52,146 nt of DNA from UBA7332 sp051648105. Its GTDB lineage: Bacteria > Bacteroidota > Bacteroidia > Bacteroidales > UBA7332. The stretch spans positions 1-52,146 of the forward strand of contig JBOFEN010000031.1 in assembly GCA_051648105.1 (NCBI GenBank), read 5' to 3'. Shown here piece after piece: positions 8,002-16,488 of the stretch (the first letter of the stretch is position 1; the number at the start of each line of letters is the position of its first letter). The notes beneath the pieces were generated by a model, which did no database searches, was not told where the DNA came from, and worked only from the letters and a program-made list of their open reading frames with translations. The position numbers and the translations under genes are program-made.

Positions 8002-8727
8002 TTACCAGATATTGTACTGTGTCCCTTTTTGATGGCAATAGTCCCAAAAGTCACATCTGTATGGATGGCTACAATGTTCACCTGTGCTAATGTTAGGTTC
8101 GTAGCGCAATGCGACCACATTCTTTAGTTCATTAATCTTCTCCTTCACAAATTCCTGAAGTTGCATCACTTCATCTAGAATAGATTGAGTTATGAATAGT
8201 TTGTTGATATCACAATTATTTAGAGTAACTTCTTGTGCTGTAATCCCAAGTTCATTTAGATATTCACCATTAAGGTAAACAATAAATATATCTTGAATAG
8301 GCTGTTTTGAACCCTTGATTACGTAGTATTGAAAAGCAGCATCCAATATATAGGTGTCACTAATCTGCTGAGAGCTTTTTACTTCATAGGCATACCACTT
8401 GCCTTCTTTTTTTACTAAAATATCAAGTGCGATGTACATATTTGAGTATCCAAAGGCTGCCTCATATATTACATCCTTACCACTTTCAATAAAATCCTGT
8501 GTAATTGCAGCACCTTTACTAAGCTGCCAAGCTTTATCTTGTTGAGCATTGGCTCCATCAGGGAATAGCTTCTGGGCTAAGTCTCCAATTACATGACCTA
8601 TATCAAATTTTGCTTGAGTCTCAGGAGTTACTTTACGCAAAGAGTATTTATACTTATATAGCCATAGTGATTTCTGGCATTGACACCCACGAATAAATGT
8701 GGTTTTGGATAATGAGTTTTTCTTCAT
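8002..8727 (-). CDS. PD-(D/E)XK nuclease-like protein, N-terminal half of DUF2779 type
   Basis: A 241-residue protein. The nuclease signature is visible as D102 in ALDILV and E115-V-K117 in YAYEVKSS. Cysteines C15/C17 near the start and C219, C225, C231 near the end (GEHCSHPYRCDFWDYC) suggest a Cas4/AddB-like Fe-S cluster that closes the nuclease fold. DUF2779 proteins usually continue for another 250 or more residues after this cysteine block; here the ORF stops 10 residues later, with no sign of a downstream frame. It is either a naturally short form or a truncated copy. Its ATG overlaps the stop of the upstream gene (ATGA), so the two are translationally coupled. Confidence 0.7.
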   Translation of the reverse strand: MKKNSLSKTTFIRGCQCQKSLWLYKYKYSLRKVTPETQAKFDIGHVIGDLAQKLFPDGANAQQDKAWQLSKGAAITQDFIESGKDVIYEAAFGYSNMYIALDILVKKEGKWYAYEVKSSQQISDTYILDAAFQYYVIKGSKQPIQDIFIVYLNGEYLNELGITAQEVTLNNCDINKLFITQSILDEVMQLQEFVKEKINELKNVVALRYEPNISTGEHCSHPYRCDFWDYCHQKGTQYNIW

Positions 8728-9059
8728 CTTATTTTTTTCTCCTCTTTTAATGCTGCTTCGCGTTTGTCTGCAGTAACTGTATGTTTAGGTTTCAACTGGT
8801 TAAATAGTGCAAGAGCTTCATAGCTGTCTGCTCTTTCAATGGTTTTAAGGATTATGCGCTCTTCAAGTAATAATTTCTTAAAACATTTCTTATACTGAAT
8901 GTATGGTTCATCAGGAAGCTCACTGTAACCCCAAGGGTCTCCATGATCACAAATTAATTGAGCAGCTAGAAAACAACAAGCCGCTTGATAGTACTCCTTC
9001 TTGGCCATATATTCTCTACCTCCCTCTATTGCGAAATGGAGTCGTGAAGTATCTCCCAT
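8724..9059 (-). CDS. Small helical protein of unknown function, coupled to the nuclease gene
   Basis: 111 residues, not recognised. The sequence is mostly helical, with a TPR-like pair near residues 8-35 (AIEGGREYMAKKEYYQAACCFLAAQL is split around the AKKEYYQAA turn) and a charged C-terminus. The stop overlaps the ATG of the PD-(D/E)XK gene by four bases, so the two products are probably made together and may act together. No promoter box was recognised in the 60 bp upstream. Confidence 0.55.
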   Translation of the reverse strand: MGDTSRLHFAIEGGREYMAKKEYYQAACCFLAAQLICDHGDPWGYSELPDEPYIQYKKCFKKLLLEERIILKTIERADSYEALALFNQLKPKHTVTADKREAALKEEKKIR

Positions 9060-9457
9060 ATTATTACAATCTCCTTAGTTTAAGTGCTCTAATATAGATG
9101 TTAAGTTTTTATTAGCCAAGGTAAATATGAGTTAATTTATATGTTAGCTCATATTCATTGATATATTGTCACTAAACCTTATTAGGTAAATAATAGGTGT
9201 AGTTAATTCTTTCGATGGTATTATATAAAAAGGAACCCTTTCAAAGCATCTCAATAGAAAGGTTGCTTAGAAGGATGGTTTTTGTTTTTTACTATTTCTG
9301 TTGTTGTTAATTAAGAGTCTGTGGTGTAGTGTCAGATGTTACTGCTGTTGGGAATATATAAAAATAGTTGCTTTTTTATTGTTTGAATGCTAGTTGGGGG
9401 TTGATTAAGATGGTTTTTAGTTTACTCTAGGTAATATATTTACTTTTGAACATAGTT
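9060..9457. other. Gene-free region with a partial hairpin repeat
   Basis: 398 bp between two minus-strand operons. AACCCTTTC at 9234-9242 pairs with GAAAGGTT at 9257-9264. The segment 9260-9288 repeats 7814-7842 with two differences (shared core AGGTTGCTTAGAAGGA and a T-rich tail). The remainder is AT-rich with no credible ORF. Confidence 0.5.
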
Positions 9458-10405
9458 TTAGATATTGTGGTTTGATTTCCATATTGGTTCACAATCCCAA
9501 TTATTTATGAATCCTATTTTATATATTCCTATATTAGGATATATATTGAATAGCTCAATTAGCCTACTTTTTAATTTGTTATTTGGGTTAATAGCATTAC
9601 ACAGGTATAGTATTGTAGTAATTAAATAGAATGCTTTCTTTGTTTGAACCTCTTCAAGAGGGTTTTCAATCCAATTAAATGGCAATTTAGTAGCTGGAAT
9701 AATAGGAGTTTTGCTCATACTCCTTCTCCATATACGGGAATGATGGGCAATAATATTTCGTAGATACGAAATAGCTTCTAACCAACTAGATAGTTCACTG
9801 TGTAAGTTTAATCCCATTTCTTTTGCGATAATCGTCTTCTCAGGTAATTGGTGTTTGAGGTTCTTATAAATTTTTGATAGAGTACCCAAAGAAGATACTT
9901 CAAAAATTATCCATGCATCAGGCTTTTCATTGCTTTCCCAAGTTTTTCTCGTAGGATTTGTTGAGGGGTGTTTTTTCTTGTATTCATTGGCGAATACTTC
10001 TTTACTACGAGAGAATTCAGCCTCCAAATTAGAGATGTTATCTTCATGCCGTTTTTTATTGTCAAAGATTTTATTATCTAAATACCACAAACCGCCATGT
10101 GCTTGTGATATATGATATATCATCTTTGTACGCAATGCAATTTCTATTGTTTCAATAGCATCAAATAAAATAATACGTAACTCTTTGTCAAAATTATATC
10201 TTCTAATAATATCATCAAACGAAGCATTATCTCTAAATATATGTTTTTTGTAATCATCTTGCATATCCCACCAATAACCCTTCAAGCGGTAGTAGCTTAT
10301 GTGATTAAGATAGAATGCAGCTTCTTGCTCATTGTTAACAAACATACCTCGCTCTTTAAGAAGATCAATTTGTTCTTTAATGGTTCTAGATTGCTTGTTT
10401 TGCAT
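9458..10405 (-). CDS. Abi_2 (AbiD/AbiF) HEPN-domain abortive-infection protein
   Basis: A 315-residue Abi_2 family protein. Family marks: SYYRLKGYWW near residue 37, the FDKELR...ETIEIALRT helices at 72-92, and RNIIAHHSRIW, whose R216-x4-H221 is the HEPN RNase motif. AbiD/AbiF proteins of Lactococcus block phage growth. Recent work ties AbiF to an upstream antitoxin ncRNA and to the ancestry of Cas13 (from memory). Here too a structured leader with its own promoter and terminator sits directly upstream (10411-10505). The terminator T-run ends about 10 nt before the ATG, so toxin expression would need read-through. No coding partner is adjacent. Confidence 0.85.
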   Translation of the reverse strand: MQNKQSRTIKEQIDLLKERGMFVNNEQEAAFYLNHISYYRLKGYWWDMQDDYKKHIFRDNASFDDIIRRYNFDKELRIILFDAIETIEIALRTKMIYHISQAHGGLWYLDNKIFDNKKRHEDNISNLEAEFSRSKEVFANEYKKKHPSTNPTRKTWESNEKPDAWIIFEVSSLGTLSKIYKNLKHQLPEKTIIAKEMGLNLHSELSSWLEAISYLRNIIAHHSRIWRRSMSKTPIIPATKLPFNWIENPLEEVQTKKAFYLITTILYLCNAINPNNKLKSRLIELFNIYPNIGIYKIGFINNWDCEPIWKSNHNI

Positions 10406-10410
10406 AGAAT

Positions 10411-10505
10411 ATATAAAAAAAATGACCCGCCTGCAGTTCTTATGGTATGCAAAACGGGTTCTGTTATCATTGGAACGGAGTATATCCGTATCACGTCTTA
10501 TTTAT
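10411..10505 (-). ncRNA. Candidate ncRNA antitoxin/leader of the Abi_2 gene
   Basis: On the minus strand a transcript starting near 10504 would hold a 5-bp hairpin (10475-10489, ACGGA/TCCGT). It would end in a terminator hairpin: ACCCG/CGGGT, 10425-10429 with 10455-10459, plus inner TGCA/TGCA, followed by eight Ts on minus (10422-10415). Length is about 90 nt. It has a 10-nt perfect complement (10446-10455) to the Abi start-codon region (10397-10406). Known AbiF genes carry a conserved structured RNA in this place; identity with that motif needs an Rfam covariance search. The small plus-strand ORFs across this region are not credible genes. Confidence 0.6.
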
Positions 10506-10509
10506 GTTG

Positions 10510-10541
10510 CAAATATAATTATTATTCGTTTATCGTGCAAA
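10510..10541 (-). promoter_or_regulatory. Promoter of the Abi ncRNA
   Basis: TTTG (minus, 10541-10538) and TATATTTG (minus, 10517-10510) are separated by 20 bp. Both boxes of the Bacteroidetes housekeeping promoter (TTTG / TAnnTTTG) are perfect. The start is predicted near 10504. The -33 box lies inside the left arm of a 56-bp palindrome, so a dimeric protein bound there would compete with RNA polymerase. Confidence 0.65.
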
Positions 10542-10570
10542 CATTTGCACGATAAACGAATAATAATAAT
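10515..10570. repeat. 56-bp near-perfect palindrome over the Abi promoter
   Basis: Two 27-base arms (10515-10541 and 10544-10570) match at 26 positions around a central CA. The inner core is CGTTTATCGTGCAAA on the left and its complement on the right. It may be an operator or a cruciform-forming site. There is no plus-strand gene for which it would be a terminator. Confidence 0.8.
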
Positions 10571-10608
10571 TCTAGCTTAGTTGTATTTGATCAAATACCC
10601 TATAAACC

Positions 10609-10646
10609 ATAGATTCCCACTCCTAGATATAGAAGTGGGAATCTAT
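10609..10646. terminator. Hairpin after the GH63-like gene
   Basis: A 13-bp perfect stem (ATAGATTCCCACT / AGTGGGAATCTAT) with a 12-base loop, 6 bp beyond the stop of the minus-strand GH63-like gene. It probably ends the PUL transcript. Confidence 0.65.
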
Positions 10647-10651
10647 TTAGT

Positions 10652-12595
10652 TTATTCTATTACCTTACCATACTCATTGTACATCATAAGTAGGTGAGAG
10701 GCACTCCAGCTGAAATGTGGAGCTTTGAGGAGTTCTCCGTTGTGAGTTCCGTAGTTCTCATGTATTGGAGCATCAGTTGTAAGCCCTTGTAGACGGTCAA
10801 ACACCTGTTTTGTGTATTTGTCAGCGAGCTCGTGGTAGCCATAGTTGCGTAGCCCACGAATAGCGAAGTATGTTTGATCCAACCAAATTGGGCCTCTCCA
10901 GTACCCTTTAGGGTTATACTTAGGATTGCTAGCATCCACAGTTGGGAATGGGATATAGGTTGAGAATCTATCCTTATCTTGTAGTGTTGGTAGCATCTGA
11001 GCCACTTGCTCACTGCTAGCCACCTTAGTCCAAAGAGGCGTATAGGCTTCGCACCCAAAATCTTTTACAAATGAGCCATCTGAGAGTCTACGATCGAAGA
11101 AGAATTTGCTTTCACTGTCGAAGAAATACTCAGCTACACGAGCAGAGTGGTCAGGTTCGTCGAATGATGTACCTACGATAGAGGCAAACTTTCTTAGAAG
11201 TCTATTCTCAAGAACAAGGTATGCATTTAAGTCAACACTCTCTTGATCGAAGCTCCAGGCATCATCATATCCGCTGTTTTTTACCATCTTAGCATCATCA
11301 AATCGTATAGCATTGTCCATTCCACTCTCCCAAGCAGCAGCTTCAGCAGTACCATCAGTTGATCCAAATTCACACATCCCGTTACTATTGTGGTCTCTCT
11401 TTTCATACCACCATTTGTAGTACTCTACAAGTTGAGGATATATCTCTTTGACAAAAGCAGTGTCTTTTGTGTGAGTGAATATCTCATCAACAGCCCACGA
11501 GATAAGAGGGGGTTTGCTGTCGCGGGCATTATTCTCTGCAGGATCAGTATAAATGCAGTCAATAATCATACCATCCTCTTGTTGATAGTCAAACATAGCA
11601 CGTATGTTATCCTTTGCTAGTTCTGGCTTAAAGCGAGCTAGAGCAGCGGAGAATCTCCAGCTATCCCATGCCCAGAATCCAACGAAGTATCCAACGGCGT
11701 GGCTAGGAACAATGCCATCGTGAAGTAGACCGCCACGGCTAACTCTCCAATTTGATATCAGAGTTACAACAGCTTTAGCTGCTATCCTATCATATTCGTG
11801 ACTCATATCATTGCGGAGAGTTTGAGCTAGATACTCCTCCCACCTATTATGATTTGATTCAAGTTCACTCTTGTGATTTATGATAGATGACGCAGCTCTC
11901 TGTTGTATCGTTTGAAGCTCTTTTTCAGATGTGATGAATGATATCGCTACATAGGTTTCAAGTTCATCATCACTAGTTGTGGCAATATAGTTATTCCCAT
12001 CTTGAATGATAGTTATGTCTGGAGCAAAGGTTAGTAAAATGATCTCTCCAGAAGGGTGTCTAGCTATTACCCCAGAGTCATCTGTAGTAACATTAATATC
12101 ATCTGCCCACCCTTGTGCAGTGAAATATAGTTTTTTTGCATTGCTGGAGCTTACTTTAACTAGTGCCGTTGATGAGTTGATGAAGTTCATCTTTTGACTT
12201 ATTGATCCATAGGTGGATTTAGCAGAGATGTATAGTTCACCTGGAATATAGTTGGTCGAGTCAGGGTTGAATTGTGCATCAAGGTGATCTGCATACCCAA
12301 CCTTCAAGGCAGAGGTTGCCATCCACTCTCGACGATTCATATCTAAACTGAATGGTCCGCAGAACCCATTTATCCAGCTGTTTTTTTCAGGAGAGGTGAA
12401 GCCCATCCATGAGCCTGCATCAGTAAACCAGCCACGACACTTCTTACCTTGTTCAGGGGTGAATGAGATATCTACTATTTGATTAAACTCATACCTCCTG
12501 CCAATATTATCCTCCTTTACCGTTGAAGTACAAGAGGAAAGCATAGAAGCAAAGGCCGTGAATAGTATAGGTTTTATTATCTTTCTTATTTTCAT
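10652..12595 (-). CDS. GH63-like (alpha/alpha)6-barrel glycoside hydrolase, lipoprotein
   Basis: 647 residues. The signal peptide ends in the lipobox LSSC, with Cys22, so the enzyme is membrane-anchored. The (alpha/alpha)6 catalytic domain covers about 265-645. Clan GH-G marks are GFWAWDSWRF (307-314), AAAWESGMDNA (D427, expected general acid), GYWRGPIWLDQTYFAIRGL (564-582) and HENYGTHNGE (E613, expected base). GH63 enzymes are inverting alpha-glucosidases or mannosylglycerate/alpha-glucoside hydrolases. It is the last gene of the susCD operon, 117 bp after the GH2 gene. The exact substrate cannot be read; an alpha-glucosidic link is likely. Confidence 0.8.
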   Translation of the reverse strand: MKIRKIIKPILFTAFASMLSSCTSTVKEDNIGRRYEFNQIVDISFTPEQGKKCRGWFTDAGSWMGFTSPEKNSWINGFCGPFSLDMNRREWMATSALKVGYADHLDAQFNPDSTNYIPGELYISAKSTYGSISQKMNFINSSTALVKVSSSNAKKLYFTAQGWADDINVTTDDSGVIARHPSGEIILLTFAPDITIIQDGNNYIATTSDDELETYVAISFITSEKELQTIQQRAASSIINHKSELESNHNRWEEYLAQTLRNDMSHEYDRIAAKAVVTLISNWRVSRGGLLHDGIVPSHAVGYFVGFWAWDSWRFSAALARFKPELAKDNIRAMFDYQQEDGMIIDCIYTDPAENNARDSKPPLISWAVDEIFTHTKDTAFVKEIYPQLVEYYKWWYEKRDHNSNGMCEFGSTDGTAEAAAWESGMDNAIRFDDAKMVKNSGYDDAWSFDQESVDLNAYLVLENRLLRKFASIVGTSFDEPDHSARVAEYFFDSESKFFFDRRLSDGSFVKDFGCEAYTPLWTKVASSEQVAQMLPTLQDKDRFSTYIPFPTVDASNPKYNPKGYWRGPIWLDQTYFAIRGLRNYGYHELADKYTKQVFDRLQGLTTDAPIHENYGTHNGELLKAPHFSWSASHLLMMYNEYGKVIE

Positions 12596-12711
12596 ATATT
12601 CTGTTGTTAGTACTTTTTTAAGAGTGCTAGATATATTGCTATACCTAGCAGCTCATAATTATTAAGTTACAATGATACTATATTTTGATAATTAATACTT
12701 TGTATCTTCTA

Positions 12712-15700
12712 TTAGAACCATCTTTTGTTAGCCTTTTCAGCTGCATCCTCTCCCATTTTTATAGGCTCCAGAGTAAAGCTGTAATTCCACTCTTTTGGAG
12801 TGATGGTATATTCAGGATGAGTCTGTGCTCCCCAGCTATTATCTCCACCAACACCCATCTGCATAAGGTCTATGTTTACCCAAACTAGATCCTTAGGAGT
12901 AAGGCTGCCCCCGTGACGACGTTCAGTATTGAAAGGAACATAGTCAATATCCTCAAGAAGGAAGTTCCAAGCAGATATGTTAAGAGGATTTGAACCAGTG
13001 ATAAGGATACCATCTCCTGTACTATTTTGAAGTGAAAACCATCTCACATCACACTTATTACCACTCTCTTGAGATCTTACATATGGGTGATATTGATCCC
13101 AAACGGAAGAGTTATAGAGACCTATTGGAGCACTCGTTTTTCTATCTTCATAGTTTTCATGAGGGCCTCTACCAAGCCAACTCATCACTTCATACTCTTT
13201 AGGGATTATCATTCTCATACCAAAACGAGGCATCTCAGGAAGTGCTTTACTACCAGTTGTGAACCTCATTTCTACCTTGATTGTACCATTTGGACGGATC
13301 GAGTAGTTGATCTCAAGATTTGACTCCTGCTCTATCATGGTATATCTTGATTTGACTATTGCAAGCTTGCCATCATCTGATATTTCCATATCTATACTAT
13401 TAAGCTCTGCGTCACGTCCACCATTTTTCCAAGTGGCACAACGAGTAAGGTGTCTATTAGCAATGTCATTATCCGTTAGCGCTCTCCAAAAATTAGGTTG
13501 TAACCCCTCAAGAATTAGATTCTTACCATTGTATATTAAATCGCTAATCTCACCATTGGAGTTATAGAATGAGATTGAGAACCTCTCACCTTTAATGGTT
13601 ACTTTCTCAGAGTTGATCTCACTATCTAATTTGCCAGTAATACTCTCTAATACTCTCTCTTGAGTCTCAGGAGTTGGTAGTTGCCACTGCTCCATAGCCA
13701 CAATATGACCAGCAGTAAGTAACTCATCACCATCTTTTTTTCTAGCCTCAAGTAAAAGGAAGTGCTCTCTATTGTTGTGGTTGAAATTGGTAAAAGGAAG
13801 TGTTATGATTCCACTATTTCTAGCTGAAATATCAGGGAAGTCCATTACCCCTTGCTGTATCTTTTTGCCATCCACCTCAATACTCCAATGTAAATTGAAC
13901 TTATCTAGATTAATGAAGTCGTGCCAATTGCTCACCTTGATTTGATTAGTAGTGAATGCTAATGGCTCGAAATGAATATATTGATACACTTTTTTCACCT
14001 CCCAAATGTGAGGATGAAGAGTTCTGTCAGCTGCAACTAGTCCATTGGCACAGAAGTTTGAGTCATTAGCTACACCCACATAACCCATATCTCCACCATA
14101 TGCCCATATTGGTCTATTGTTAGGGTCTTTGATAGCAAATGTTTGGTCTACCCAATCCCAAATAAATCCACCCTGAAGTTGATCATACTTGTATATTAGA
14201 TCCCAATAATCCTGAAGGTTACCTACACTATTACCCATAGCGTGAGCATATTCACAAAGTATCATTGGTCTAGCGTCGCGTTGGTTTACATGTCGACGAA
14301 GAGCCCAGATGCGAGCATACATAGGACAAAAGATATCAGATTTACCTTCATAACCACCACCCTCATACTGAACAGGTCGGGTAGGGTCGAAAGCTTTAGT
14401 CCAGTCATAGATTGTCTCAAAGTGCTTGCCGTATCCAGATTCATTACCCAAGCTCCAGGTAACTATTGATGTGAAGTTGCGGTCGCGAAGTACCATACGA
14501 CTCATTCGTTCTCTGAACGCTTGCTCCCATTCGGGGTAGTTCGCTAATGTTTTATCCTTGTGATGTGACATACCGTGGCTCTCGATGTTGGCCTCATCAA
14601 CAAGATATAATCCAAAGTAGTCGCATAGAGCATACCACTCGGGATAGTTAGGGTAGTGGCAAGTACGAACGGAATTGATATTGAATTGCTTCATAAGTTC
14701 AATATCCTTTATCATACTCTCGAGGGATAATGTTCGACCAGTGTGTTGATCATGCTCATGTCTATTAACCCCTTTAAATAGAACAGCTACCCCATTGATG
14801 AGCTGCATTCCATTCTTTAATTCAATAGTTCTGAAGCCAAATGGGTGAACGAAAGACTCTAGTGATTTGCCTTCTTTTTTGTAGGTGTTAACTACAAGTT
14901 GGTATAGATTGGGTGACTCGGCACTCCAAGCATCAACCCCAACAAACTCTCTCTGGATTGAGAAAAGAGTGTCATTAGTAGAACCTATTACTCGACTATT
15001 CTCAAAGAGGTTAATACCAGATTTAATAACCTTAACCTCAATCTTGTCACCTAGATTAGGGTTGTTAAGTTTAATGTCTAGCTTTAGGTCACCATCAAGG
15101 TAGGAGTTTACTAAATCAGCAGTAAGCTTGAAGTCTTTTACTCGAGACTTTGGGCGGGCATATAGAAAGACATCTCTTTCAATACCACTGTACTTCCAAT
15201 AATCTTGAGCCTCAAGATATGACCCATCACTATATCTAAAAACTTGAAGAGCTAATTTATTCTTCCCTTTCTTAATAAGAGAAGATATGTTGAAGTGAGC
15301 AGGTAGACGACTATCTTCGCTATAACCTGCAAACTCTCCATTGACCCAGCAGTAGAAGGCAGACTCTACACCCTCAAAGTTGAGGAATATATCCATTTCA
15401 TTCCAGTTATCTGGAACTGTAAACTCTCTAATGTAGCATCCAACGGGATTGTAATCTGTTGGTACGTGTGGAGGATTAGCAGGGAAAGTGTAAGGTACGT
15501 CGGTGTATATTGGAGCGTCAAAACCTTGAAGTTCCCAACTTCCTGGAACAGTAATGTTGCTCCATTTGCGAGTGTTGAATCCCTCTTTGTAAAAGGTTGA
15601 AGGAACTTGTTCAACGTTCTTGGAATATAAGAATTTCCATGTTCCATTTAGTGATACTCTTCTCTCAATGGAGTGGTTAACCTCGAATCGCTTACTAATA

Positions 15701-15873
15701 GGTAGTTTGCTTTGTGATAAAGCTGAAGACTCATTTATATAGGGAATAAAGTGAGCGCCCATAGGCTCACGATTAATTGAGTTAACAAGAGGGTCTTGCC
15801 ATGGAGTTTTCTCAGAGTGGAGTGTTATGCACCCAAATAAGAACAGTAGTAAAAGGCTTATATGTTTTGTCAT
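12712..15873 (-). CDS. GH2 beta-galactosidase (LacZ-like), secreted
   Basis: 1053 residues with an N-terminal signal peptide (residues 1-20). Domains in order: sugar-binding jelly roll (about 60-240), immunoglobulin-like (245-350), TIM barrel (350-640), and the C-terminal beta-galactosidase small-chain domain (about 770-1040). The acid/base Glu is E478 in SLGNESGYG and the nucleophile is E541 in ILCEYAHAMGNS, both as in LacZ. Length equals the family norm. Twelve bases separate it from the LysO-type pair upstream. In a PUL it would act in the periplasm or at the cell surface on beta-galactosides. Confidence 0.92.
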   Translation of the reverse strand: MTKHISLLLLFLFGCITLHSEKTPWQDPLVNSINREPMGAHFIPYINESSALSQSKLPISKRFEVNHSIERRVSLNGTWKFLYSKNVEQVPSTFYKEGFNTRKWSNITVPGSWELQGFDAPIYTDVPYTFPANPPHVPTDYNPVGCYIREFTVPDNWNEMDIFLNFEGVESAFYCWVNGEFAGYSEDSRLPAHFNISSLIKKGKNKLALQVFRYSDGSYLEAQDYWKYSGIERDVFLYARPKSRVKDFKLTADLVNSYLDGDLKLDIKLNNPNLGDKIEVKVIKSGINLFENSRVIGSTNDTLFSIQREFVGVDAWSAESPNLYQLVVNTYKKEGKSLESFVHPFGFRTIELKNGMQLINGVAVLFKGVNRHEHDQHTGRTLSLESMIKDIELMKQFNINSVRTCHYPNYPEWYALCDYFGLYLVDEANIESHGMSHHKDKTLANYPEWEQAFRERMSRMVLRDRNFTSIVTWSLGNESGYGKHFETIYDWTKAFDPTRPVQYEGGGYEGKSDIFCPMYARIWALRRHVNQRDARPMILCEYAHAMGNSVGNLQDYWDLIYKYDQLQGGFIWDWVDQTFAIKDPNNRPIWAYGGDMGYVGVANDSNFCANGLVAADRTLHPHIWEVKKVYQYIHFEPLAFTTNQIKVSNWHDFINLDKFNLHWSIEVDGKKIQQGVMDFPDISARNSGIITLPFTNFNHNNREHFLLLEARKKDGDELLTAGHIVAMEQWQLPTPETQERVLESITGKLDSEINSEKVTIKGERFSISFYNSNGEISDLIYNGKNLILEGLQPNFWRALTDNDIANRHLTRCATWKNGGRDAELNSIDMEISDDGKLAIVKSRYTMIEQESNLEINYSIRPNGTIKVEMRFTTGSKALPEMPRFGMRMIIPKEYEVMSWLGRGPHENYEDRKTSAPIGLYNSSVWDQYHPYVRSQESGNKCDVRWFSLQNSTGDGILITGSNPLNISAWNFLLEDIDYVPFNTERRHGGSLTPKDLVWVNIDLMQMGVGGDNSWGAQTHPEYTITPKEWNYSFTLEPIKMGEDAAEKANKRWF

Positions 15874-15885
15874 GTTTTGTTTTGT

Positions 15886-16488
15886 TTATATGGAACAGAA
15901 AAGAGTTACAAGAAAGGGGACAGTGAAGTCTACTGTTATGCCATGAAATATGGCTAGAGTAACAAACTCTTGTCCAGAACTACGCATAATTATTGGTAGG
16001 GTAGTGTCCATAGTTGTTGCTCCACCTGCTGAGATTGGAGATAGTTTTCCGAAGTATATAACCATGAGTGGAGCTGCGAGAAGAGTAATAATCTCTCTTG
16101 TGATGTTTGATAGTAGTGCAATAGTTCCAAGTTCAGCTCCCTTATATTGGGTGATGAATATACTAGATAGGGAGTAGTAACCAAAACCAGAGCCTACGGC
16201 AAGGCAATCGCTCAGTGATCTATCAGCAAGAAATATGCTTGCAAAACCACTACCACATAGTGTACCTATGATAGTCATCAAAGGAAGCAGTATTAGCATT
16301 GGATTGAGAGATCTAAACTTTTCAATACTCTTGGAGTCGTGTCCAACGCTTATACCAACACTAAACATCAGTGCGCAAAGAGCATAATAGTCTAACTTAC
16401 TCTCGGAAATCTCCTGAGGTATTATATTGAAGTAGGAGAGTATTGAACCTAAGATGAAGAAACCAACTATAATAAGACTAGATATCAT
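15886..16488 (-). CDS. LysO-family (DUF340) transporter, large C-terminal part
   Basis: A 200-residue membrane protein matching the C-terminal two thirds of LysO (YbjE), the E. coli L-lysine exporter. Characteristic segments are YYALCALMFSVGISVGHD, GSGFGYYSLSSIF, LLSNITREI and GGATTMDTTLPII. E. coli LysO is one protein of about 299 residues; here it is split into two ORFs that overlap by four bases (ATGA). It sits between susD and the GH2 gene in one operon, which is an odd place for a lysine exporter. Both ORFs are intact and coupled, so a frameshift error is less likely than a natural two-subunit form. Confidence 0.8.
   Translation of the reverse strand: MISSLIIVGFFILGSILSYFNIIPQEISESKLDYYALCALMFSVGISVGHDSKSIEKFRSLNPMLILLPLMTIIGTLCGSGFASIFLADRSLSDCLAVGSGFGYYSLSSIFITQYKGAELGTIALLSNITREIITLLAAPLMVIYFGKLSPISAGGATTMDTTLPIIMRSSGQEFVTLAIFHGITVDFTVPFLVTLFCSI

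Noticed and set aside
8903..9097. 64-codon plus-strand ORF
   Set aside because: It is antisense to the coupled 111-residue gene and has no support of its own.
10241..10580. Three small ORFs across the Abi leader (10241-10555 plus, 10332-10580 plus, 10297-10494 minus)
   Set aside because: They overlap the Abi start, the terminator and the palindrome, have no family resemblance, and their reading is explained by the ncRNA/promoter structure.
16485..16488. Frameshift in a single lysO gene
   Set aside because: Both ORFs have proper starts, overlap by ATGA and end or begin at natural domain borders, so a two-subunit form is more likely than an error.
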